The notes: a model not told the origin generated them from the sequence alone. DNA of 64,000 nt from Lichtheimia corymbifera B2541 (GCA_000697475.1 JNEU01000898.1:62001-126000); one strand, 5' to 3'; shown: positions 11,426 through 22,617, counted from the stretch's first letter. A program made the numbers and translations.

Positions 11426-11551
11426 TCAGCTCATATGGTCGAGATGTGGGTCACTTGGTTGGTTTCTGGATTGAAAGGGGGGATAGAAATAGAAGATCGT
11501 AAAGCGAGGTTGGATCATTCACATCATTGTATCGAGATGCTGTTGTTCTTT
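11426..11551 (+). repeat. Direct repeat, right copy, flanking composite repeat 1
   Basis: Partner of 8831-8945 in the same orientation. Shared landmarks are 'ctatcagctcatatg', 'ggtttctgga', 'gaaaggggg(g)a', 'ttggatcatt' and 'gttgttctttt'. Identity is imperfect. Confidence 0.7.
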
Positions 11552-11941
11552 TACCACAACGTTTTATGACTTCACTAAAGCTTTCCAGTTCACATGCTGA
11601 TAGTAGACGAAAGGCTGTGGCAATTCTCCTAACGCTTGTAAAGATAAATTGTCTGAGAGTGATGATGCCAACATTTGCATGCTATTCACCACTGTGAGCT
11701 TAATTCATTATATTCCAAAACGAATGAGTTGTTATACAATATGAACGAGCACATGCAAAAAGCATGTTCGTCTATGGAAGTTTGCAGCTAACGCTAACCA
11801 ATGCATTCTTATATAAGAACGGATATTCTATACGGGCCATCATGGGGCGGATCTTACAGTAGGAAAGCAGAAGAAGGGTGAATCGTGCATTACTCCACCA
11901 ATAGAATTGACCCTTCACTTTGGCTCAGCTACACAAACACA
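11552..11941. other. Gene-free spacer between repeats
   Basis: No open frame or known motif. It contains a run with 'gggcggatcttacagtagg' and AT-rich sequence. Confidence 0.5.
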
Positions 11942-12075
11942 CCCCTCCGCATCTTCGACTCTGTCAGGGTCTACCTACTTGACATTGAACAAAGACTACT
12001 TGTTATATATCATCATGCTTTTAACATATGTAATACATAAAGGTGCCTGTATCTCTAAACTTTACAATGAAACGT
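11942..12075 (+). repeat. Duplicated leader segment of composite repeat 2 (first copy)
   Basis: The segment 'ccgcatcttcgactctgtc' through 'ggtgcctgtatctctaaac' recurs at about 12462-12600 ('ctgcatcttcggctctatc' through 'ggtgcctgtttctccaaat') in the same orientation. The leader of the repeat is thus present twice around the fold-back. Confidence 0.7.
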
Positions 12076-12430
12076 GGGGTCTTCAATCGAACAAAGTTGC
12101 TCGTCGGGGTGATGCGCACCTTGGGTGCAAGTTTCACGATCCAGCTCGCCGATCCCAGATTTCGCAATGTCACCACCAGCCAAAAAAAAAAAAAAAAAAG
12201 TTCAAGAGGTCGACCCAAGATCCACTTTGGCTGGTGGTGACATTGCGAAATCTAGGATCGACGAGCTGGATCGTGAAACTTGCACCCAAGGTGCGCTTCA
12301 CCCCGACGAGCAACTTTGTTCGATTGAAGACCCCACGTTTCATTGTAAAGTTTAGAGATACAGGCATCTTTATGTTTTACATATGCTGTAAGCATGATGC
12401 TATATGGAGAGTGGTACTTGTTCATTGTAA
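11983..12430. repeat. Fold-back element: about 200 bp inverted repeat around an A-rich spacer
   Basis: The left arm (about 11983-12183) and right arm (about 12228-12430) are reverse complements with only scattered mismatches. Both contain 'ggtgcctgtatctctaaac' (one arm gatgcctg), 'tttacaatgaaacgtggggt', 'cttgggtgcaagtttcacga' and 'atttcgcaatgtcaccacca'. The inner spacer starts with 18 A residues (12182-12199) and is about 44 bases long. The arms contain one monomer of the composite-repeat family, so the hairpin is a derivative of that family. Several frames of about 65-76 residues across it, on both strands, read nearly the same peptide because of the symmetry; none is likely a gene. Confidence 0.92.
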
Positions 12431-12454
12431 AGTATCATGCAAATGAGCTGTGTT

Positions 12455-14250
12455 GCACAAAGAAGTCCGTCTGCATCTTCGGCTCTATCGGGGTCAAGCT
12501 ACTTGACAATGAACAAAGACCACCTTTCCTATGGCATCACGCTTACAGCATAGGTAAAACATGAAGGTGCCTGTTTCTCCAAATCTTCATAATGATGTGT
12601 AGAGGCTTTATGAGAACGATGTTGATCAGCGTGACCGAGAGCACCTCCTGGCCAAGTTTCGAGGTCGCCACGGGCAATATCGGCGCGCACCGCCGCACGC
12701 CCTATTTATGTTACCATCCCTTTCGTCGTCTCTCCTACATTCAAGGTTTTCATAATGAACTCTGCGGTCTTTATGAGAACGAAAATGCTCGGCGTGGTCG
12801 GAAGGGTGTTGTGTGAAAGTTTCAGGTTCGAGGTGGGCAATCTCGAGGAGCAGGAGCGTCTACCCTACTTTTCTCTTACATTTGGGCTGGCCGGCATTCA
12901 AAATGTTCATAATGAACCATGCATTTTTTAAATGAATGGAGTTAATCAGCATGTGCGAGAGAACCTTCTGACCAAGTTTCAAGTGCGAGATGGGGAATCC
13001 CAAGAAACTACATACTAAATGACTTTTTCATAAATCCGGCGCTTTCCCAATTTCCCTCCGTCATAGTAAACCCCACATTATGCTCTCCTTTTCGAAATTT
13101 TCAAATGAAGTGTGGGTTATTTATTAAGACAAAGTTGTTCAGCATGATCTAGAGCATATTGTGTGCAAGTTTGAGGTTCGAGACAGGCAATCCCAATATC
13201 ATGCATTGATATCGGTGTATATGGATATGTCTGACTGCCTGACAGATTTAATTTCCACCACTTCCACTCCCACTTTATCTCCCTCTTCTTCCCATTCTCA
13301 ACTGTTGCTCCATTCGAGCACAACTACAACTGCGAACGATTGTCCTGCTTCAACCCATCATGCCAATCCTACAACTGTATCCATCCGATTGTCTTTGACT
13401 GAATGGCAACTCCATGGCGTGTACACCCCACTGCAACACCCGCGTTTCTTGACAGTCCACCTTCTCTTGTACAATCCTCTGCCACAACCAATCGTAACAG
13501 CATTCATTCCAGCAGTTGCTATTAGCGATGTATCTACTCCATTGTCTCATACAGCGTTCACAACCTTGTCACTCTACTACAACACACGCTCTTGCCCACT
13601 CCTCTGCCACGACCAAACGTAGCAACAGTCGCCAATAGCAAGGTCTTTGCACCATTATCTTCAACAGCGTTCTTTACTTGCAGCATTTTCACGTGGACAG
13701 CAGATAGCCATTGTATAGAAGCAGCAGCTTTATTTACGTGTAGCAACGTTCCTTAATACATACGGATCCCTATGGGTGGTCCCATATCAGCTATCGAATA
13801 TCCTGCAATACAAGCAATCTTCGCCTGGTTGTGCTGCAATGAAAATGACAAAGAAAGAGATAGACCAGCAGCCGGATGGAAAAGGAAGCATATCGGCAGC
13901 GACCACAGTGGCTCCTTCTTATTGTACCTGCAATGGTTATGGGATGGGTGGATGGCTGCAACCAAGTGCAATGATGAAGAATCCAGGAATGTTGTTTGGT
14001 TACTTGGCGCGTCGTCAGCAGGAACCATGGATCTTGTCACGTGGATACGGCTGAGGATGATGATGGACGGGATGACATTGGCGAGAGGGCTTTTCTCTTT
14101 GACCGAGAATGCTGGTTGATCACCATGGATTGAGATTGGGACACGTGAACCAAATCGCGCAGCAGCTGTTATGGGATTATGGATGATACTGCTTAGGATG
14201 ACAGCAACCAAGAATACAAGGACACACCCGTTGGCTCTATGTATCTCACT
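12455..14250 (+). repeat. Composite repeat, copy 2
   Basis: The leader (12462-12560) is followed by monomer cores near 12590, 12753, 12911 and 13104 (spacings about 163, 158, 193). Pyrimidine-rich part B spans about 13240-13740 with 'gcgaacgattgtcctgcttc', 'ctttgactgaatggcaactc', 'tcttgtacaatcctctgcc' and 'ggacagcagatagccattgt'. Part C spans 13741-14220 with 'ggatggaaaaggaagcat' and 'gacagcaaccaagaatac'. Same orientation and order as copies 1 and 3. The segment 12960-13260 is much closer to copy 3 than to copy 1. Confidence 0.8.
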
Positions 14251-14694
14251 CACACCTTCATTTGGCAATGCTGTTCCTTTACCTATATCATAGCTACTTG
14301 ATACATATCCTGCCCTACATTGTCGTTTTCTTTATAATACTACTAAAAGAATTGTGCTTATAGCTCTCATTATCTTGGAAGGGAATATTGAATAATAGGA
14401 AAGCAAGAAAGGCAAGTGATTAAATGATATCCTCTTTTGTCATCAGGTGCAAGATCCCCCAATATCCATGTGGATTAGATCTCATCATAGTATATAGATC
14501 ATGTACACATACGCACTCTTACTAAAACATGGCATTTATTATCATGCAAGTGGGCTGTTGGGAAGCTATGGAATAAGTGGTGGAGATGGCAGCTTGAAGT
14601 TGATTTGCCGACGAGCAGAAAAAAGTTTTTACTTGGCGGCTGGATAAGCTATTGGCTCCCCCTCTCTTTCTCGTGACATCGACTTTTATTCAAC
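14251..14694. other. Intergenic region upstream of RPS29
   Basis: About 440 bases without a gene, probably holding the RPS29 promoter. The T/C-rich run just before the start (ccctctctttctcgtgac) is typical of highly expressed fungal ribosomal protein genes. Confidence 0.5.
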
Positions 14695-15045
14695 ATGGCC
14701 CACAGCAACGTCTGGAACTCTCGTCCCAAGCACTATGGCAAAGGCTCTCGTCAGTGGTATGTTGGGGGAATGCGCAATTTGGAAACTTGCCATCGAGTCA
14801 GCCATTGGAAATGCCTTGTCAATGGTTAACATTACGTCTTGAATAGCCGTGTCTGCGCTCACACTGCTGCTTTGATCCGCAAGTACAACCTCAACATTTG
14901 CCGTCAGTGCTTCCGTGAATATGCCAACGATATTGGTTTCCACAAGGTATGCTAGGTTATTTCATATGAGGGGAACCAGAGAAGGAGTAGGCGATACGTA
15001 TTCCAAATTCTAATGGTGTTTCTTTTTGTTTTCTAGTACCGTTAA
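14695..15045 (+). CDS. RPS29: 40S ribosomal protein S29 (uS14)
   Basis: Small zinc-binding protein of the 40S subunit head. Three exons: 14695-14756, 14847-14946 and 15037-15045, total 171 coding bases, 56 residues. It reads [20 protein letters not shown], then '[20 protein letters not shown]' and '[16 protein letters not shown]'. The zinc-finger cysteines are C-x2-C ... C-x2-C (CRVC and CRQC). Length and both ends match the universal family. The first intron splits the Cys codon of the finger, and the last exon contributes only Tyr-Arg-stop, which is why no long frame reveals the gene. Confidence 0.96.
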
Positions 15046-15408
15046 GAGGACTAGCAGACCTTGTCAAGGGTATCATGTCGATAGGGCGGATGATGCTACA
15101 TTTCGCTTGTATGTCGTTGACAATAAAATCATTGTAAGCTGCAGCAATGAAGTCCGTTATGAAGCTATTAAGGAGGGGATGGGATGGATGCGCTGTGTAT
15201 AGTAGTAGTAGTATTAGGCGGATAGGGAGGGTGTATATTGTATGTTTGTGCGTGCCTAATAAAAACTAGGATATCATTACATGTGTATGTCTCTTTTTTC
15301 ATCTTTTTTTTCCCTTTTATTGGATCTTTTATCCTCCTCGCCCTTCCCCGGTCCCACACACACATCCTCACCCTCATTCCATTCCTTCATCATTCTATAT
15401 CAACTATA

Positions 15409-16394
15409 ATGCTTAACAATCCAACCATTCACGCTTCGGCAGGCCTTGCAGCAGTAATGATCGAATACGATTGCAACAATGTACCAGCTGCTGATATCTA
15501 TTCATAGATCGGTTGGTTGATCATGTTCATCGGTGCCTGTGCAGCCCATGCCCGTGGAGGAGCATGGTGGGTTATCGTCTATCAATTGCTTTTCCTCATT
15601 GGATTTTACGTCGTCATATCCAGATCCCTCATAAAGCAATATCGATTTGCTGTACGTGATTGGGTTATTATACTACCTCTATTATCAGCGAAGTTGACAT
15701 TGTGCAATATATACATAGATCCTCACGTTCTTGGCTATTGGGATAACCATGCTCACCCAGCTTCTTGGTGCATTTGTGGGTTCTTCTAATGGAGCAGCAC
15801 AAGCGAGTGCTGCTGGTTCATGCATTTTGATCATTATGCAGGTACAACTCAATTCAACGCACCAAGCCATCAAATGAGGCGTATCGTTAATAGTATAATA
15901 GTACTTTTGGGTCTTTGTTATTGGTAGTGAAGAGGATTCAGCTGTTCATCGATGGATATTTGGTCAAACACACCACAACCCAACTGCAACTGGAATTGCA
16001 ACACCAGCACCATTCTATGAAACCAAATCAGGCTACAGTGATGAGGTCTACTCTCAGCAACCACAAAAGGACGTCCCTTATCAACCATCATCCGACGAAG
16101 CTATCGCACACGATTCTCCCATGCATAACGAAAGCAGCGTTAACGGGTCTGCAAAGATGGCACGAGATGAGGCAAGAGCAATCCATGCATGTAAGTCTGT
16201 TACACGAGACCTGCCAAGCAAGATCAGTAATAATAACATCGGCTTTACAAGATCGAGCCAACCCAGATGATCCCAATGAAATTTCATTCGAGAAAAACGA
16301 AGTCCTGGAAATCTTGGATCGACATGGCAATTGGTGGCAGGCAAGAAAGTATGATGGCAGTACTGGAATTGTGCCTAGCAACTATGTAAGATGA
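15409..16394 (+). CDS. SHO1: SHO1-type osmosensor: four TM helices plus C-terminal SH3 domain
   Basis: Plasma-membrane adaptor feeding the HOG MAP-kinase branch by binding Pbs2 through its SH3 domain (known for Sho1 in yeasts). Exons 15409-15453, 15508-15651, 15719-15841, 15902-16190 and 16252-16394 total 744 coding bases, 247 residues. TM segments: '[14 protein letters not shown]', '[17 protein letters not shown]', '[20 protein letters not shown]' and '[15 protein letters not shown]'. A hydrophilic linker of about 80 residues (rich in Pro/Gln/Ser) follows. The SH3 domain ends the protein, with '[18 protein letters not shown]', '[11 protein letters not shown]' and 'GIVPSNYVR'; the WW and PSNYV positions are those expected. 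The first of the five exons encodes just 15 residues, found by matching the start of TM1. Confidence 0.92.
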
Positions 16395-16959
16395 TGAAGG
16401 ATGGGATGGCGGGGAATAACATCACTGCGTGATATTGACATACAAGGGGGTTGATTCACCCCTAACCAGTTTACAACTCCATAGTGCAGCATCTCCTTAC
16501 GTTCGTTTTGATGGCTTTCCCCCTTCCTCTTACCACCAACTTGAGCTGCAGACTCTTGTACTGTCACATCTCCTTATTCCCACTGCTAATAGATTACGAA
16601 CAAAGAAATACGCGGTTATCATCAACAAAAACAATCATTATTTCATTTCTTTTACGTTCTCCGTGAATTAATTGCACGCCATGTGTCATTATAGCACGAA
16701 TACAATGAGCACCAAGGGGTGGGATCATGAAAATATATATCTGCAGTCAATAACATGGTTTAATGACAGTCATCATCATCATTGCAGAAAAGGTGGTACT
16801 AAAGAACTATAACTATAACAGCGTGTAGAGTTTTAGGCAATAAATGTAAGAAAAAAATCAAGGTGGTGGTGGTGGAAAGGGATGAAAAAAGGAGACAAAG
16901 AAGACGGCTTTGTACAAGGGTGATCCCTTTTTTCTTTCTTTTCTATAACGACGGCAGGA
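16395..16959. other. Convergent 3' region, no gene seen
   Basis: About 560 bases between the ends of SHO1 and the GPI-anchored protein gene. Apart from likely poly(A) signals (aataaatg near 16840 on plus), nothing was recognised. Confidence 0.5.
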
Positions 16960-17658
16960 TTACTGCATGAGACCTGTAGTAAATAATGCAAGACCCACAG
17001 CAAGACCCAAAACCTCCTTGGAAACGGACAAAACGGTGCCTGCATTTGCAGGAGCTGTTTGGGAAGCAGATGGCGACAAGCTGCTACTTGATGGCAAGAG
17101 CATAGATGAGAATGCTATATACGTACAATCAACAATGTTAGCCAATGATAGGTATTAACTTTTGATTTCTACTTACAGCTTGGTAGAACACTCGCTGATG
17201 GCAGAATTGAGGATGCTGACGCCGATACAGAGGTGGCGATGCTGCTTGCAGCTGAAGAAGCTGATGCGCTCGCAGCTGACGAGACACCGCTGGCTGATAC
17301 TTCAGCAGAAGAAACAGCTGCCGATGCGCTTGCACTTGCACTTTCTGACACAGCTGAAGCCGTAGCGGAAGCTGATGCTGCGTTAGAAGCTGCTGAGGTG
17401 GTATCAGCTGTTTGACCATTGGGCCAGTGCTTGCTGATACATCCAGAATAGCAATTGCCATCTTGGCAAGTGGATAAACAGCTATGGGTTTGCTCGACTA
17501 GAAAATCTCTTTAGCATTGGATCATATAATAAAATGCCATCTATATAGTACATACCACATTCGGTCCAGCAGCTAGGATCAGATGAGCTAGTACAACCAC
17601 ATTGGGCGTGAACAGCAGTAGCAGCAAGAGCAAGACCAAGAATTTGGAAACCTTTCAT
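16960..17658 (-). CDS. Small cell-wall/GPI-anchor-type protein: eight-Cys head, Ser/Ala repeat stalk
   Basis: Three exons read from the ATG at 17658. Signal peptide: MKGFQILGLALAATAVHA. The mature N-terminus has eight cysteines in about 35 residues (QCGC, SCWTEC, SCLSTC, NCYSGC), after an intron splitting the fourth-to-fifth Cys region. Then a Ser/Ala-rich stalk of about 70 residues (SESASASASAAVSSAEVSAS and similar), likely O-mannosylated. The last exon ends 'SVSKEVLGLAVGLALFTTGL' plus Met-Gln, a hydrophobic tail preceded by small residues, as in GPI-anchor signals. Eight Cys recall CFEM proteins, but the spacing does not clearly match CFEM, so I leave the family open. The high GCT/GCA/TCA repetition makes the stalk prone to length changes. 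Confidence 0.82.
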
Positions 17659-18866
17659 GACGACGACGAGGACCAAGAAAAAGTATTGGTGGGAAGAACA
17701 AAAGTAGTGGCAAGATGTTGAAAGGACATGTTGTCTTTTTATAATCCAAAATATATGTCACTTGTTGCCCAGTGAGCAGCTCCCATGTATATGCAAGTAC
17801 AATCAACTCCTCGAACCTATCCTTCGCACCTCCCGATATATCCCTCATCAGTGCTTGTCTCCGATCAATCGGTTACTGTATGTACCTCTCCCTCTATTGG
17901 GAAAATGTCAATCGTTTTTTTTTTTTTGTTTTGGTTCGCCACAACCGGAGCTTGCATTACTTCTTTCTTTCTTCTTCGATGCATGTTGCGTCTTTGTTTC
18001 TCATGTTCTAAATAGGCTAGCGGTAAAAGGTAGTCAAAGTCGTTATCCTCATTCTACACATGACCTGAGGCAGCTTTTTGCCAGCAAGCAGCTTGGCCCC
18101 TTGCGTCATTCACGCGTATACATAATGCGCTCATCTATCACAATCACGCTATATCGTCTGACATCCCGCAAATGCATGCAAATAAAGCCACTCTAGGTCG
18201 TCTGTGATCGGATGCATCCTTCAACTGCAATCGCAATTTTAGCTATGTATACGAAGACTATATAGCAATGTCATCTCACTCTGGTAATACACACGGCGTT
18301 AAGCGATCGGAATATCCGCGTCGCCGAAATGTGTCACAAGAAGGCTTGAGCTAGCATTCTTTACCATGACGATAGGCGTCACTTGTAATCGAGCCACGTG
18401 TCATACATCACTTGAAACATTCTGACACGAAAGGATGTGTTGCGTATCGGTCCACACTAACGTGTTTTGGGTGCAAAAGTGGAAGCAAGAAGTAAACATA
18501 AGAGCTTGATTGCATAATCCGCACAGGAACACAAGCTTGCTTCAACTTGCCTTTAACGCCGAAGATGCCATGTCAACATGAGCATCCTATTCCGCCTCAA
18601 CGATAACAGCGATAATGGGCATAAGGTGAATCATACAAGTGTAATAGTTCATGGCTAGCCACACTCGTCCGTGCGCTTGCTTTATTATGTTTTCTCACAT
18701 AGCATTGGTTATATCCCACACTTTTGATATCGTGAGTCATTTCAGTATCTTGTGTCACGTTCTATTTGTTATTTCCTTTCTACCAAACTAGAAATGGGGT
18801 GCTATCGCGATCAATCTCTTTTGGTTACGTGCCTTGGGTGATGACCAAAGAATAGTGGTAGCTGAC
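17659..18866. other. Intergenic region between divergent genes
   Basis: About 1.2 kb. Frames on the plus strand (17762-18196) are not recognisable and start inside the promoter of the wall-protein gene. A run of 12 T follows at 17909-17921. A splice-like 'ctag' at 18788-18791 followed by an open frame could mean the YdcZ-like gene has an upstream exon. Confidence 0.45.
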
Positions 18867-19599
18867 ATGGTGGATCTTCTCGGCAATATTGTGTTTTCTG
18901 GCTTCCTCCTTATCACAGCTGGAGCCTCTCTTGCCCTGCAGGCAGGTAATAACATTATAGTCGTAAGCTCAGCAATTCAATGCACATACACATCCCCTCT
19001 TACACTCTTTCCCTACACATACAACGCTTGTATATAGGGTGTAATTCAAATCTAGCACGACACGCGGGAAGGACATTTGCACCGTTTTGGTCATTTGGAT
19101 CAGGGTTGATATGTTGTTTAATATTCTTTATCATTGATACGCAAGCACTGAAGACACCGTTACCGGATCAAAGCTTGTTGGGTGAGAAAGGGTCGAATTG
19201 GATGTGTTGTGATCTCCTTATTCATATCATCTATAGATGCTCCTGGATATGTTTGGATTGGTAAAAGGACTTTGGAAGGGCAAGATGAGCTTGGAGATCA
19301 CTCATTCTCATGTAGGGGGTCTAATGGGCGCTTACTACGTTTTCGCCAATCTCGTTTCCATGCCACGCCTAGGAGCTGCAACGTCGCTCAGCATTTTTGT
19401 ATGCTCACAAGTACGTAGTAACAATAACTGTGGGATGAAGCGAAAAGGGGCAGTGGGTAATTAAAGTGGATAGGTCATCATGGCCTGCATTATTGATCAT
19501 TGCGCTTTGATGGGTGTTCCTCAACGCGACTTTACTATTTGGCGTATTCTCGCATCTCTTGGTTTGATTCTTTGTGTATTTATTATTGCTCGATATTAG
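18867..19599 (+). CDS. YdcZ/DUF606-type membrane protein (DMT superfamily)
   Basis: Five exons (18867-18945, 19038-19181, 19237-19260, 19316-19410, 19474-19599) total 468 coding bases, 155 residues, near the usual 140-150 of single-domain bacterial YdcZ proteins. Hallmarks: first helix 'FLLITAGASLALQAG' followed by 'NSNLARHAG' (bacterial pattern ALQAGxNxxLxR), 'APFWSFGSGLICCLIFFII', 'GYVWIGGLMGAYYVFANL' followed by 'PRLGAATSLSIFVCSQVI', 'IIDHCALMGVPQRDF' and last helix 'ILASLGLILCVFIIARY'. Five TM helices are expected. The transported substrate of this family is not settled. Introns interrupt it in fungal style, so it is not a recent bacterial insertion. The frame is open upstream to a splice-like TAG at 18789-18791, so an additional 5' exon is possible; I chose the ATG where bacterial homologues start. 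Confidence 0.85.
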
Positions 19600-19745
19600 A
19601 AATTACATGAATGAACTGCCTATTTTCCCCCCTCCTCCCCTCCCTTTGTATCATTGTTTTCGGATAATGCGACACAAAGAAGCCAATGATTCTGTTTTTA
19701 TGCTGTTTTTGCTTCCGCTATAATGCGTATCAACTTTTTTTTACA

Positions 19746-22617
19746 TTAATTTTCAGGAGGTGAAAAGGCGCCTGCAACTAAGCAGAGATTTCGTTTTGTG
19801 AATTGGGTCTTGTAAACTGGGGTGTTCTTGGTTGGGAATACGCCAAGCTGGTCATGACTATAAAAGACATTTCAGTATAGATACTAAATGATTGAATCCA
19901 ATGGCTTGCTTACCTTTCAACAGGTCCCTTTTTACGCTTCACGTCATCTCGCAATTTATCTTTGGATTCTTTCTTGTCCTTCGATTTGCTGCGTTCACTT
20001 TCATCCATTCGTATCCGCTTAGCATCCACGCCTCCAGTAAGTGCTGCCACCGCGCCATCGGATGATGTATCCTTATTGACGTCCCATACGCGTACAGTGC
20101 CATCAGCTCCTCCCGACACAAGAACATTGCTATCAGCGCTAAAGTCCACCGAGTAAATGAAGCCTGTATGTCCAGTCATCTTTTTCAATCGTCGTCCTGA
20201 TCCCAGATCCCAAAGCATAATCGATCGATCCTCGCCTACACATCAAGTGATTAATATCCATCCACCCATACAACGTGTTCCTGGTATTCCTTACCTGCGG
20301 ATGCCATCAATCGACCGTTTGGTGATACTGCCACTGTTTTTACAGATCCTGTATGGCCCGTGAAAACTCTCACACAAGTGCCTCGTTGTACGTCCCAGAG
20401 ACGACATGTACGATCGCTTGAACCCGTCACCAGGTATTTTGAGTTGGGGTGGAATTTGACAGTCTAATCCCATAAGCAAATCAGCAACCCACTAAAACCT
20501 TTGTATATCGCCCTATGTAAATACATACATCAACGTCAGAAAGATGTCCTGCAAAGATTCGAAGTGGGTGAATGTGGTCACAGCTCCAGAGCCGTGCTGT
20601 TCGATCGTTGGATGCAGTTGCAAAGTAAAATCCATGAGGTCCAAAGTCGACATCCCAGATTGGGTAGTTGTGGCCTTTGTAACACACAAGGTTGGAATAT
20701 GTCTGTGTGCTCCATAATCGTGCTATAATATCGTATTAGTCGTTTCAATGACGATTCCAAAGGAGAATACAAACCTGTTTTATCTTCTGAACAAGAAATC
20801 AGGTACTTGTTGTCGTGGCTAAAGCTTAAGCCATACACCGGCCCTGAATGACCAATAAGGCGTTTGTATTCTGAACCATGGCGTTCCTTGTGTCGATTGA
20901 GATCATTCACTAACAAAAAATAAAGCATGAGTTTTTAAGTTTCACAGGATGCAGCCATGAGAAAACATACGATCATTGACATGTGCAGGGTTGATAGTGT
21001 TCCTTAATCCTCGTAGCTTTTCGCCTTTAAGACTCCATATTTTGATAAACGACTCTGAGAAACCACCAGCGACGAGGGATGCATCTTCGGTGATGGAAAG
21101 ACAATTCAAGCTTGAAAATGACATGTATGAATATCTTGTTGATAGTGCCCATTCAGTGTTTGAACTTACTCATCGTGTGTATTGTGAAATGTATAGCAGC
21201 ATATACTTGGCAATGATGCGCTACCAAGTGAAATTCGTTTCCTCAGGTCCTTCAATGAATCGATTTCCGCTTGGATATCTGTTCCCCTACTACTCACTTT
21301 TGATGAATAACCCCATCGTGATTGTTTTTGTCATCCTGGACTTACTATTGGGGTAGTGGTATATCTCCAAAAGCGGGGCCATCGGCTGTTGTTTCTTGCT
21401 TGACCTTCTTGTACGCGTCCAATAATCCCTTTTCTGCACTTCCGTTCACAGCAACCTTTGGTTGAATCATCCATTAGGTTTGATAAGGATCGTCTCTCTA
21501 TCCTATTCAACCTACATTTTCAGCCGAAGTCTCTTTGTTGCTTGCATCCTGCTCTTTCAATGCTTGTTCCACTTCATCCTTGAATGCCGGATCCATTTGC
21601 GTTTCACCAAGCTGTAGTGTTTGTTGATTGAACGATTCAATTTGCTGCGATTCGTGTCCAGTAATGCCAATAACACCAGTAGCATCATCGGCATCCATTC
21701 CAGCATCCAAAAGCTTCCCGTGTATCACTGACATAAATGCATGAGGGACCCCATATTATCGCTTAGAGTACTCTATGCTCCCATTACCTTGGATATTGAG
21801 ATATTGATTCACGATCCGTAAAAGAAGCATATACTTGTTATCTTGAAGATAATTGAGGAAAAGCTCAAATGGGACACCCGACATACGCAAGTAGTACTTG
21901 TTGCTGCGATAGAGCTGAGCTAGTTCGTTCTCTCGTACATGTTCTGGTGTTGTCACTGTCTCGAAGCGATTGATGTCAAGCATGTGCGTCTCGATGTGAT
22001 CGTTCTTGTAAGTTTCCATGAACTCCTTTGCTGTCAACGTAAAACTAGATCAGCATCCTGATATCCGATATGTAACAAAACCTTTATCTTTACCTTGTTC
22101 CTGCATATTCTTACTGACAAGATCAAGATAAGCATGGATGAAAATGGGAAAGAGGACATTTCGAAGCTCGGGCTATAAGGAAAAATGAATAAATCATCCT
22201 TGTCGCGTCATACCCAATGCTGCCAAGATATATTACCTTGTACCAATCCAATGAGCTTTCGATCCACTTGCGTAAACTGCGGTAGCTCACGCTATACGCG
22301 TTGGGGTCTCCTTCCTCGCCGTATTTCAGTACTTGGTTCCCATACGACTTATCCGATGACGCGAGTTCCTGAGATAGCTGATCCAGAGACAATGTGCTGC
22401 CGCTCAATTCTTTCATGAAGATAGCTTCTGTTGCTTTGTAACCCTTCTTTTGGAGATAGGATGCTACGATTTTGTCAATGTCGGCCTGTGAAGGCAGGTT
22501 GGTGAGAGCTGGAGATCCACGTTGTTGATCGCCACTGTTGCCAGCATTCTGTTGTTGTTGCTGTTGTTGCTTATTATCTGATGGCCCAGGGGTGGCTGAA
22601 TTCGCTGGGGAACTCAT
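19746..22617 (-). CDS. TAF5: TAF5, WD40 subunit of TFIID (and SAGA)
   Basis: Scaffold subunit of general transcription factor TFIID, in fungi usually shared with SAGA. From the ATG at 22617: a Gln-rich head (QQQQQQQ), LisH motif '[20 protein letters not shown]', then the TAF5 N-terminal helical domain ('[20 protein letters not shown]', '[20 protein letters not shown]', '[15 protein letters not shown]'). An acidic/Gln linker (21734-21510) follows, then at least six WD40 repeats: '[20 protein letters not shown]', '[20 protein letters not shown]', '[20 protein letters not shown]', '[20 protein letters not shown]', '[20 protein letters not shown]'. The last small exon after an intron at 19917 ends '[20 protein letters not shown]', the family's typical C-terminus. 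Acidic/basic charged insert (KKESKDK) lies in the last loop. Divergent from the gene at 23114. Confidence 0.95.

Noticed and set aside
11907..12446. 179-codon frame and several 65-76-codon frames on both strands
   Set aside because: They run across the fold-back arms and poly-A spacer; their similarity to each other follows from the inverted repeat.
13161..14268. Open frames of 92-171 codons in composite repeat 2
   Set aside because: The corresponding parts of copies 1 and 3 do not keep the same frame, so coding is not supported.
17762..18196. 144-codon plus-strand frame with Phe run
   Set aside because: Driven by a poly-T tract; it overlaps the promoter of the wall-protein gene and shows no family features.
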